Assembly: GCA_948470475.1 (NCBI GenBank)
Contig: OX419335.1
Coordinates: 23,759,234 to 23,823,233, forward strand
DNA from: Galaxea fascicularis
Taxonomy: Eukaryota; Cnidaria; Anthozoa; Scleractinia; Euphylliidae
Length of the DNA stretch: 64,000 nt
Direction of reading: 5' to 3'
This document shows, piece by piece, positions 9,555-18,871 of the stretch. Both the position numbers and the translations under genes were made by a program. Under the pieces are notes generated by a model, which was given only the letters and a program-made list of their open reading frames with translations, was not told the origin of the DNA and ran no database searches. Each line of letters starts with the position of its first letter. Position 1 is the first letter of the stretch.

Positions 9555-12098
9555 ATGGCCTCCTCATACAAAGACAACGTCTCTAACATGAACATTTCGA
9601 CAGGCGTTAAGTCGAAGCTCCACAAGTGGCTTGGAAAAGCGAGTGCAAACGTTCGCGACAAGCGTCCCCGCAAAGAAATCTCTGCGGAAATAATGGATTA
9701 CGATTCTGCGAAAGTGGACGTCACGACCAATTTGACGCCGCAGCATTCACGATCGCGCAGCGTACCGATATCTACGCCGGACGCGGAAAGGGGGCTAAAA
9801 AAGCGAAGAAAAGCCTCTGTAAATGTCCCTCCCATTAGTATTCCAAAAGAGGGCATCTTGCGTGAGAATGATAAAAACGATTCGTACACAAGGAATAAAA
9901 CCACGCAGGTTTTTATAACTCACAGTGAGCCATTGCATGAGTCATCAAGCGTGCCCAGCGGTGTCCAACTGCAAAGGCGGAATGTCTCGGACAATTTAGT
10001 GAAACAAACAATTCTTGGAGACCAAACTGGCATTATAGGACCTAACGTGAACGGCCGAGCGGACAAAGCTTTGATGAACGGTATGAATGGTTACACAAGC
10101 ACCCGAGAGGTGACTGGAACGCGTGCTCGAACTAACCGTGGCGCTTTCGCCCGCAGAATATCCAAAACGTCTGTTGATTTATCCGAGCAAGATGAAAGCG
10201 CAGGCAACGATGGAATGGTTTCTGCTATTAGCCTTGACAGCATTCCTCAAAACGTGCACCAATTATCGGGGCAAATTCAGTCTAGATTGCAAATGTGGGT
10301 CGAACGGGCATCATACTTGGTGGCTGGACGCGATCGTAGACATAGCGAAGAGTCAGCAAGCTCGACTGATGACAGTTCCAGTACGCCCGATAGTTGTCGA
10401 TCACAAGCGCCAGGATCAGAGAACGAGAGCCAAGTAAAGAAAATAAAAGAGCTCGAACTTGCACTGAAAGAATTGGTGGAAAACGTGGGGGTCAGAGGGG
10501 GGAGTTGGCCCTCAAAGCTCCAAGATACCAGCTTGAATTCGCCAGGTTCATCAAGTAGGAATAGATCAAGAAAGAATTCTGATGAATATGGAAGTGATCG
10601 TCAAGTGTTTGGAGAATTTAATAAAAACGAGAAGGATGGTGTAATCGAAAAAGAATCACGAGATGCCCGGCAGTGGATATCACGCGAGATCCGAAACAGC
10701 AGCTCAAGTTCCTCCGACTCAGACACTGTCATGAAAGTGACAGACACTTTTGACAGTCATCCAAAAGACGATGACGAAGAACATTTTGATGGTGTCATCT
10801 TCATGAAATTAAGTAACCCAACTCAAGATGTGCCCGCGATTCACAGCCCACGCGAGCGGAAATCTGTTAATTTGCAGGATGTTTTGATATCTGAAACCCT
10901 AATAGAGGACAAGCCCAGACGGGGGGAGAATGACAACGCGAAAAAGGTGCGCGCAAAAAATCAGTTCAAAAGAAGTCGCGATGAGACTGCGTTACAAAAA
11001 AGAGCAAGTGAGGAATGCCTCTCCGAAGTCGCAGGCAACAAAAATCGTTCATGCAAAATGATATCATCTGAGGTCCAAAATGAAAAGGAGAACTATAACG
11101 AGGTACTGTTCGAAAATAAACTAAGTTCCAAGAATGGAGTCGGAAAGAAGCTTGATCGCCCTAGGCTGAGGTCGCGGGCCATCTCTTCAGATGCTGCTTC
11201 TCTAACTGTCGGTTCTGGCCTAGCTGTTCGAGAGAGCATGAGACATTATTTAAATTTCAAAGACGCTGATCTATCGGCGTTTGCAGTTGAATGTGTCAGG
11301 CATGCCAACAAGAAGAAACAAATAATAAGGGAGGAGCATCAAGCGCAACCAGACAATCAAGCTGAAGTGAAAACGATCACGCAAAAGACATTTGTCGATA
11401 CCGAGGACTCACAAGTTGTTGGAACAAGAGAGCAGAAACCCGCTGTTCTCATTTCATCACAAGATAACAATCATAAAACTGATATTGCAAACGGACTAGA
11501 CGAAAAGCCAAAAGTACAACATGATGAGCAATCGAGTGGGACAGTGGTGAACAGTGAAACCGAAGAACCGACTATTGAGAAAGAGTTTAGTTCAAATAGC
11601 CAGAACAGCGTTTTTGCCCGCACTGCGGAAGAGGCAGAGCAAATTCTCGCTTCCACGCCTACTAGAAAAGAATCCTTGGAGCGATCGTCGAGCAATCCAC
11701 AGCGGGAATTCGGCAACACTTCGCAACGATTGTATAAATTTCCTTCCATGCCGATGTTTTACATACCTAATGGAAACGAGGAGTCTGAAAGTCGCCGAGA
11801 AAAGAAGGAGAAAAGAAAGTCTGCAACTACATATCCTTATGCACTGAACGAGTTGGCCAGCACTGGAAGCGACCCATTTTATCATGGACAGACAGGATCA
11901 AAAACTAAATTAACTTATCACTCAAGGAGCACTTCAAATTTGATTTGTAATCTAGATGAAAATGGAAATGAGACTAGCGAAAAGCCGAAGTCGTCCCCGC
12001 GACCAAAAATGCAACGAAGAAAAGCCAGTGCGCCCACAAGCTCGTCTTTATTAAGTATGACGTCAACCGTTCGGGTGGACATTGAAGCCCATATTTGA
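9555..12098 (+). CDS. Unrecognised 847-aa low-complexity protein, single coding exon
   Basis: One uninterrupted frame runs from ATG 9555 to TGA 12096-12098. An in-frame TGA at 9540-9542 and a purine-rich start context (GAA before ATG-G) support this start. No signal peptide or membrane segment is seen. The protein is mostly Ser/Lys/Glu/Asn-rich and probably disordered, with basic patches near residues 78-84 (KKRRK) and 832-836. A short motif occurs twice: S-x-L-x-x-W-x-x-x-A-S at residues 20-30 and 243-253, each predicted helical and amphipathic. A likely coiled helix follows at about residues 294-309. A more ordered block lies near residues 555-590. The last third is duplicated at 1-768. I know no family for it; a cytoskeletal or scaffold adaptor is one guess, without support. 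Confidence 0.75.
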   Translation: MASSYKDNVSNMNISTGVKSKLHKWLGKASANVRDKRPRKEISAEIMDYDSAKVDVTTNLTPQHSRSRSVPISTPDAERGLKKRRKASVNVPPISIPKEGILRENDKNDSYTRNKTTQVFITHSEPLHESSSVPSGVQLQRRNVSDNLVKQTILGDQTGIIGPNVNGRADKALMNGMNGYTSTREVTGTRARTNRGAFARRISKTSVDLSEQDESAGNDGMVSAISLDSIPQNVHQLSGQIQSRLQMWVERASYLVAGRDRRHSEESASSTDDSSSTPDSCRSQAPGSENESQVKKIKELELALKELVENVGVRGGSWPSKLQDTSLNSPGSSSRNRSRKNSDEYGSDRQVFGEFNKNEKDGVIEKESRDARQWISREIRNSSSSSSDSDTVMKVTDTFDSHPKDDDEEHFDGVIFMKLSNPTQDVPAIHSPRERKSVNLQDVLISETLIEDKPRRGENDNAKKVRAKNQFKRSRDETALQKRASEECLSEVAGNKNRSCKMISSEVQNEKENYNEVLFENKLSSKNGVGKKLDRPRLRSRAISSDAASLTVGSGLAVRESMRHYLNFKDADLSAFAVECVRHANKKKQIIREEHQAQPDNQAEVKTITQKTFVDTEDSQVVGTREQKPAVLISSQDNNHKTDIANGLDEKPKVQHDEQSSGTVVNSETEEPTIEKEFSSNSQNSVFARTAEEAEQILASTPTRKESLERSSSNPQREFGNTSQRLYKFPSMPMFYIPNGNEESESRREKKEKRKSATTYPYALNELASTGSDPFYHGQTGSKTKLTYHSRSTSNLICNLDENGNETSEKPKSSPRPKMQRRKASAPTSSSLLSMTSTVRVDIEAHI

Positions 12099-14877
12099 CT
12101 TGAATGCCTCATAGGGATCAATATAAACAAACCCCGTCACCATGTATACTAGACTAGACTAAAGTTCTACTAAACTACAGTTATCGCATTTCTAAAATAC
12201 ATTCGTATTTGCAAACAGGTCTGAAAGGTGAGACGAGAATTAAGCTAAAATTCGCTTATTCCTTTTAAGCTAGAAACGTTAAACAAAAAGATAGTGGAAC
12301 GTGAGCAATCATGCAATCATTCGATTGCGTGAGCTACAATTGTAGTCGTACGAACCCATTGTTGGCATACCGTTTCGGTGTAACATATACATACAAGTCT
12401 AATTTTCCTCTTGGAGCAGGCCACTCAAGCAAATTAGCATTTCTATAAAAAGGTACAAGCCAATGAATAGGCGAAAACTCTGAAAGAAGCAGAAGAAGGT
12501 CTGAAATATCAACTTTTGCACTTAAATGTTTGCAGGGCTTGTCGACAGTTTCTATACGTGAACCGGCTATTAAAGATTTCATATTTTTAAATAAACCCAA
12601 CTGAAATTACTAGGAAAAGAGGAGTTATATAGTAAGGTTATTATAATTCATTTGCATAAGATCCCCCAATAAGAACTCCTTTAATATTTTGACAAAATCT
12701 CTCCACTTTTATGGTGTGCGGACGAGAAAGGAGATTTTATATTGCGATATTTAACCGCTTAACATTTGAGCCACATTGTATATAACAGAGAAATACCTTT
12801 TGATATTTGATTGAAATAGATACCTAACCCTAACATAGATACTCTGTGTTATTTGAATGCAAACAGTTTTTTGAGAGCAAGAGAAAATAATTTTCTGTCT
12901 TCTCTTGAGCAAACTTGAAACATGGTGAAATATAAATTCACATATTTAACTACGTATTAGAAATATCGTATAATCTTAAGAAAATTAATGATCCAAATTC
13001 AAATTTTAACGTTCATGCTTATATAAAGTGCCTAGTCAGTAGGGCAATAAATTTGGCAAGTCAAGCCATTTTATGTCAACACACACACATATATATATTT
13101 TTTTTTTTGTTTTGTTTTGTTTTGTAATTGTTTTAATCACAGTTGCTTGACATTTTGTATGGTAATAAACTCTTGACATTGGAACTTCATTGTTCACTTG
13201 TTGATGTTGTTATAATGTAAGACACAATACCATTCTCAGTCTTTCAGAGAAGCCCTGTTAGATGAAAGCCATTTGTTTATAACTCCGACCACACGGTAAA
13301 GGAAATGTCGTGGCCATGTATGGGTTGATAGGTCTTGATACTGTGGGATCACTTTCCAGCCAAAACCATGGGCGATGAGCGACAAAGCCAAGTTGCTGTT
13401 TGTTTTTCCTCGCTTCAGTCTCCCTCAGAGGTTGATGGCCCACCTTTCGGCTGCTAAAAAGCCAAAAGAGGCTACAAGCAGTGTTTTGAATTATGGTCGA
13501 ATCTCCACTAAAGGCCGCCTCCCTACAACAACGGCGCCTCAATTTGTCCAGGCCGTAGGACAGTAACCGCCAAAACGGCCACATCTCCGGAACGGAAACG
13601 GCCACTAAAACGCGTCCCGGCTGCCAAATATTTCATCAATAACTGACGAACTGGGCCGGGTGTGTACAAAACCCCCGTTTTAGGTGCACAATAATTAAAC
13701 ATCACGACACTTGATCCGCATCTCGCGTTTTTGGGCTGTGTTGTGTTAAATTAATTGCGGCATGTACGTCATTCAAACGTTTGGTGGAAGAATCACAACC
13801 TCTTTCTCGGACTGTAATTTTATTTTCATAAATGGGGTACTAGAAGCTTGGCTAATTAATTCTCTTTGAAATCATTCATCTGTGTTTAAAATGTATTGAG
13901 AAATTAAAAAAAAAGTCATGCCACATTAAACTAAATTCAGAGCCACATTTTTCATGATTTGTTTCGAGTCACAATATATCTTTAGGTCACCTTTTTGCTT
14001 CCTTTTTTTTTTTTTTTTTTTTTTCATCTGTTGTTTTCAATGTGCCGTACAAAGAAAGAATAATAAATTCCTCTGTTGATCGTACTTGCCTTATTTTGTG
14101 AAAATGTTTGTCCTGAACACATACTTTGATTGTGTGATATAGTCGTATGCTATTTGTCGCAATATGTATTGTTAAAAGTAAAAATGTTGCACCTACCTCC
14201 GAAAACGGCCATACAACGGCCACTTACGTTTCCTCCCAAGGCAGCCGTTCTCCCTGGAGCGGAGAGGTTCGACAGTACTGACTGGAATATTTTCAAGGGA
14301 ACCAGTAAACGATGGGCTTGTAATTTGGCGCACAAATCGTTTCTTTACTGTCTAAAATACAAAGCCAAAATCGTACCTCAGCCTCCCGGTTGAATACTTC
14401 GTTAAACAAGTTCGCGTCTTTCTTAATTTCTCTTGAAAATTATTTAGTGCAGGTGGCCGAAACCGACGCTATTTTGTCATTGCGTTACGCTCAAGTTTGC
14501 TCACGATGTAATGGTTACACCGGGTACACCCAGGGGTTTGCGGTCCAAAAAAGTTTAAAATGCACCTTTTGTAATATTTATTTTAACTGTTAGAACTGTG
14601 ATTTTCTCTTTTTTCATGGCACGGATTTGGCCGAGCCTGGCGGTAAGGAATATTCCGTGACCCTCTGCGTATGCACATATCATAGGATTGATCTATCGCT
14701 TTGCCGCCGCAGGAAACAAGGGATTATGAATTAATATCGAGCAACTTACCCTCATAAGACTGGGCAAATATTGAAGTACCGGAAATGGGAATCAATAAAT
14801 AACAAGTCACGCGCTAGTTTCCTTGCGATCTCGCCAAATGTCAACATGTAGTGTAAAATGGAAAGTCAAGGATTGAT
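11334..14877 (+). repeat. Near-identical duplicated segment, copy 2
   Basis: This is the partner of 1-3541, at roughly 0.5 percent divergence. It starts inside the 847-aa gene and runs through 2.8 kb of flank. Copy 2 continues without interruption past 14877, so it probably shows the empty-site arrangement for the palindrome found in copy 1. Confidence 0.93.
12099..14877. other. Downstream flank of the 847-aa gene
   Basis: This is non-coding and equivalent to 769-3541. It carries the same microsatellite (about 13079-13124) with a shorter CA run and a longer poly-T tract at about 14005. Possible AATAAA polyadenylation words occur near 13055 and 13165. No gene is recognised. Confidence 0.6.
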
Positions 14878-15167
14878 AGAAAAGCATCGTCCTTTGAGAT
14901 TGAACTATGTTGGTACCTCTAAATTTATAATGGTTAGAATTCTTCTAGCAGATGTTGACCTCTTTATTAAAGGATAGAGATTAAAGACAAGGAAAAAATA
15001 AACGAACAAAAACCAGCGATCCATCTCTGAGTTGTATGTGAATACAAAGATACTCAAGCTGTGTTAGAAAGAAAAAGAAAAACTATGCGGACCTTCTTTT
15101 TAGCCCTTAGTGTTTTGCCACATAGGGTTATGAGGTAAGCAAACATTAATACGCGCAGCAAACACAC

Positions 15168-15575
15168 TCGTTTTTTCTTTAATAAGAATCTTTTTTATAG
15201 GAGCGTTGAGACTAAGATTAACCCAAATTTTAAGAACGTACTTAGAACATAACCCAGGCTGAGAGTCAGTTAAGAACATCTTTATTTTGCTCATTTATCT
15301 TTTTAAATGAGAGGTATTCTATGTACACATAAACTTTTCTGCGTTTTCACTACAAAGTCTGGTGACTTTATGTCGTGTTGTGAACCTCTATGCTCAATGC
15401 TTTTTGTAAAGCTAAATTTACCAGCAGTTGGTTGGCACGACATCGTGTTTATACCATGTAATTTAAGAGCACTTAAGTGAACGTTTTCAGGCTCAAATCG
15501 CGAAAAAAAATAAGAACGTCTAGCCGCAGCTCCAAAATTAGACGTTCTTATAAAAAAAAAAAAAAAAAAAAAAAG
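15168..15575 (+). repeat. PolyA-tailed dispersed repeat, copy a
   Basis: About 400 bp shared with 16507-16866. Both copies contain the words GAGAGTCAGTTAAGAACATC and TTTACCAGCAGTTGGTTGGC in the same order and end in a perfect or near-perfect hairpin followed by poly-A. Here the 13-bp stem pairs 15510-15522 with 15539-15551. The polyA tail and lack of terminal inverted repeats suggest a retroposed sequence, but I do not know the family. Confidence 0.75.
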
Positions 15576-15715
15576 AGTGTACTTAGCGATGGACAAGGAT
15601 CTCGAAGAGTTGTTTATCGTATGAACAAGTCATGTGCATTACCAAATGAACAGCTTACAAAACGCAAAATACGGAAAAACACTTCCTTACTTGAACTAAG
15701 GTAAGAATTTAGGGG

Positions 15716-15752
15716 AGAGGGGGTGGGGGTGGGGGTGGCGGGGGGGGGCGGC
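15716..15752 (+). repeat. G-rich simple tract
   Basis: Runs of five to nine G separated by single T, A or C form a G-quadruplex-capable tract. It is probably a mutating poly-G microsatellite. Confidence 0.8.
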
Positions 15753-16506
15753 ATAGTATTGCTGGTGATCCGATCGTGATAGCTTCAGTCGTCTTCATTC
15801 CGGCCTTGTACCAGTGTTGCTGGGGAGAGAGGCCGGGGGTCATCACGCAGAGGGCATGGTCCTTTTTCAGTCTTATTTCAGAAATGCGTTTATCAAAAGG
15901 CGTTTTCTCAACAAAGCCATTGATCTGTTGTGAATGTTTTAACTTTCCTTTGATACCGGCCAAAAGACTCCGGTAAAACGATTATACCAAACCTGGTAGG
16001 AGTCCTCTCCTTCCATCCGGTTTAGACTCCCATCCACTTAGGTTAACACGGTGCTAACTCCACAAGTAGTTGGTATATCTTGCAAAGTACCGGAAATATG
16101 TTTTAACTGAGTCTCTCTTATTGGGTGATCGGGCAATGAGCGGGAAAGCTTAAGAGGTTGTAAAATCGCAGAGAAATACACGAAAAGTGAAAGGTCCTCA
16201 TAGTTCACCCTTTGCTCTATTTGCTTTTTTCTATTCCACACGCGAAGATTTAGCCACGATCATCTTTCTGTGAGGCTGGGAAATGTTGTTTATTACCATC
16301 AACATTGCTTCTCGTGATTTCGTGTTCATAAACACTGGTCTCTCTTTTGTTATTTTTTCCCTCTCCCTAGGCGTAATTATCTTCTTTTCAGTCTGGAGCT
16401 TATTTGTTTAAGGAATCTCTTTTAGGGTAGCTAAATTTAGTTCTCAGCACAGTCAGATTATAAACACAGAAACTAAATAGTGAATCTGGTCAAGCTCTCA
16501 TCCTCT

Positions 16507-16866
16507 AATACGTTCGTTTTTTTATAAGAACCTTTTTTATAAGGATTAAACCAAATTTTAAGAACATGGTTAAAATATAACCGAGGCTAAGAGTCAGTTA
16601 AGAACATCTTCCAGTCTTGCTCATTTATTTTTTAAATGAGTAGTGTACTATGTACACTGCAAAATCTGGTGACTTTATGTCGCGTTGTGAATCTCTATGT
16701 TCAATGCTTTTTGTAAAGCTAAATTTACCAGCAGTTGGTTGGCGCGACATCGTGTTTATACCATGTAACTTAAGAACACCTTAAGAGCCTTTTCAGGCTC
16801 AAATCGCGAAAAAAATAAGAACGTCTAGCCTCAGCTCCAAAATTAGACGTCCTTATAAAAAAAAAG
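16507..16866 (+). repeat. PolyA-tailed dispersed repeat, copy b
   Basis: Second copy of the element at 15168-15575, in the same orientation and about 50 bp shorter. The terminal hairpin has one mismatch, and a short A-run follows it. The two copies lie 0.9 kb apart, so either independent insertion or local duplication is possible. Confidence 0.75.
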
Positions 16867-17026
16867 TGTCCTATTTTTTGTCAGTTGTTTCACTTCTGCT
16901 TTGTGTCTCAATAAGATCATTAATTTATCCAGCTTTTGTTTTGTACAAAAAGAGTGTCAATGTATTTATATATATAGTCAAAGAGCAAACCCGTTGTTTA
17001 GAGGAAAACATCTTCTATAAAAATAA

Positions 17027-17286
17027 TAACTTTATTTAAGTCTCAAATCTTCAGTTCTAGCTGAACCCCGCTCCACTAATTGGGGAGAATGTAAATCAAC
17101 TCAAATCAAATCAAATTAAATCTAAATGTTGGTCAGTTTGAGGAGAGAGGAAAACCGGAGTACCCGGAGAAAAACCTCTCAAAGCAGAGTAGGGAACCAA
17201 CAAACTCAGTCCACTTATGACGCCTAGTCCGGGAATCGAACCCGCGACACATTGGTGGAAGGCGAACCCTCTTACCACTGTGCCAA
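17027..17286 (-). mobile_element. tRNA-derived SINE-like element
   Basis: On the minus strand the element begins with a tRNA-like B-box region, GGGTTCGATTCCCGG. It continues through a conserved body (about 17120-17215) and ends with a tail reading GAGACTTAAATAAAG before an ATT-rich end. The same body and tail occur at 61150-61435, so this is a dispersed family. Short RNA polymerase III-type SINEs of this sort are common in corals. Confidence 0.75.
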
Positions 17287-17601
17287 CGCTTCTCCTTTTA
17301 CAACAGTTGCGGTTGAGACAACTAAATCTTGCACTTCACCCTGCCGAAATGTTCCTCCAAGAATGGCCTTGGTCTAAAATTGATCACGTGTGACGTGACG
17401 TGTTTTCGATGGGGCTCAAAGGGCGAAAATACCCGCGGAAAATACCAGTACCTGACACTCATGTGAGTGGACACCCGTTGGACCGAGCGTTGGTTCAAAC
17501 GCACGACCCAAGCTAAGCTACACAGGCGCATTCAAAGTCTTTTTCTAGGATGGCGAACGAGACTGACGTGTTTACCTTTTGTTTCCATTTGCGTTTGTGT
17601 T

Positions 17602-17795
17602 GCCCCGGTTCACACTTGTGAAAGGCAAACGCAAGCTTAAATGCGAGCGCAAAACAATGAAACATGATTTTCCATGTCTTGCGTTGGAGCTTGGGCTTGT
17701 ATTTGCATTTACGTTAAGGTAGTTCACACGTGTATTTCCTTGCGTTTGCAATTGGACTTGCGTTTGCATTTGGGTCGCACGTGTGAACCAGGCCC
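17602..17795. mobile_element. Short inverted-repeat element (MITE-like)
   Basis: The left end reads CCGGTTCACACTTGTGAA and the right end reads CGCACGTGTGAACCAGG. They are reverse complements with a few mismatches over ~30 bp. The interior is rich in GCGTTTGC-type words on both strands. It has no coding capacity. Confidence 0.65.
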
Positions 17796-17956
17796 TAGTG
17801 TCCACTTACGGAAGGTGTCTGCTTAGGTTATAATTCTCATAAAAGTAGTTCAGCAGAGAAATGGCCGGGACCGTGTTTTGTTGGTTCGTCTGCACTTGGG
17901 CCAAGTCTATCTCCAAAAAAGATCTGCTAACGTTCTAACTCATCAACAAACGGGCT

Positions 17957-18536
17957 TAGGCTCTTACTGATAGTGCTAGCACTTTTTTTGGCATTATTTG
18001 GCTTCACGAGCACTTTTTTTACATTTCATCCCAAAAGCACTGCTAGCATTTTTTTGGATTTTCGACTGATTATTTGTATAATTTTGTGTTAAAAAGCACA
18101 ATCTGACTTTATTTATGTCGTCCAAAGCCGCATTTTGTCCTCATAGGTCAGCGGTTGCCTTTTAGAAACCCAGTCCATCACACTCGTTCCAAGATGGCGT
18201 CATCCACGTTGTCATCGAGTAATAATGGAAATTAGCCAGTCAAGGCAGAGATAGTTCGAGAGCGTACTCTGCCATCAATCAATGGAAAAATAAGACTAGG
18301 GGCAACTGTGATGCAAAAAACATTGATCGTTACAATTTGTTGTTGAAAAATGTAACTGAAAATCTGAAAAATGTATTATTCTATGTTTAAAAGAATCGGA
18401 AAAAAGTGAGCATTTTTATGTAACCGAGGAGCACTTTTTAAAAAAATTAGCATTATTTTAGTACTTTTTTGGCAAAAAACAAGCACTGCTTTTAGCATTA
18501 AATGCTTTTTTTACGAGCACTTTCGGTAAGAGCCTA
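17957..18536. mobile_element. 580-bp non-autonomous DNA transposon, hAT-like
   Basis: The ends are perfect inverted repeats: TAGGCTCTTAC at 17957 and GTAAGAGCCTA ending at 18536. An identical 8-bp direct repeat, AACGGGCT, flanks the element at 17949-17956 and 18537-18544. An 8-bp target-site duplication is the hallmark of the hAT superfamily. The interior is T/A-rich, with many words such as GAGCACTTTTTT, and has no transposase frame. Confidence 0.82.
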
Positions 18537-18639
18537 AACGGGCTGGCGTTACTGGCCGTGTTTCGGTTTCGTTTTCGCTTTTCTTTTTCTCAGTTCTTTC
18601 GGTAAATTTGGCCTGCTCATTCCAATGGGCAAAATTTAG

Positions 18640-18871
18640 GGGTGAGTAATAAAACTTCCGTCTCGGGACAGTGCCAGTCCCACTCCCTCCCACTCGTCCC
18701 CAGAGCCCACGATCTTTCCGGCCTGCGGCAAGGATCTTGGGCTCTGGGAACGAGAATCCCGCGCTGGGCGCGCGCGACCGCGCGCGCGTTATGAAGACAA
18801 CTTGGACGTGACGCCTGCAGTTCCACTCGAAAGCAGCGGTGGACAATAAAAATTGGGCGCTAAAACTGAAA
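18640..18871 (+). promoter_or_regulatory. CpG-rich promoter region of SKA1
   Basis: This GC-rich stretch directly precedes the SKA1 start. It includes an almost pure alternating CG run at about 18765-18788, interrupted by a few bases, which could adopt Z-DNA. No TATA box was seen. The CpG richness stands out from the AT-rich surroundings, as expected of a housekeeping cell-cycle promoter. Confidence 0.6.

Larger units (their letters stand above)
14878..18639. other. Repeat-rich intergenic stretch, no gene
   Basis: This lies between the 847-aa gene flank and SKA1. It is occupied largely by repeats listed separately: two polyA-tailed elements, a G-rich tract, a SINE and two inverted-repeat elements. 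The remaining short open frames look accidental. Confidence 0.7.
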
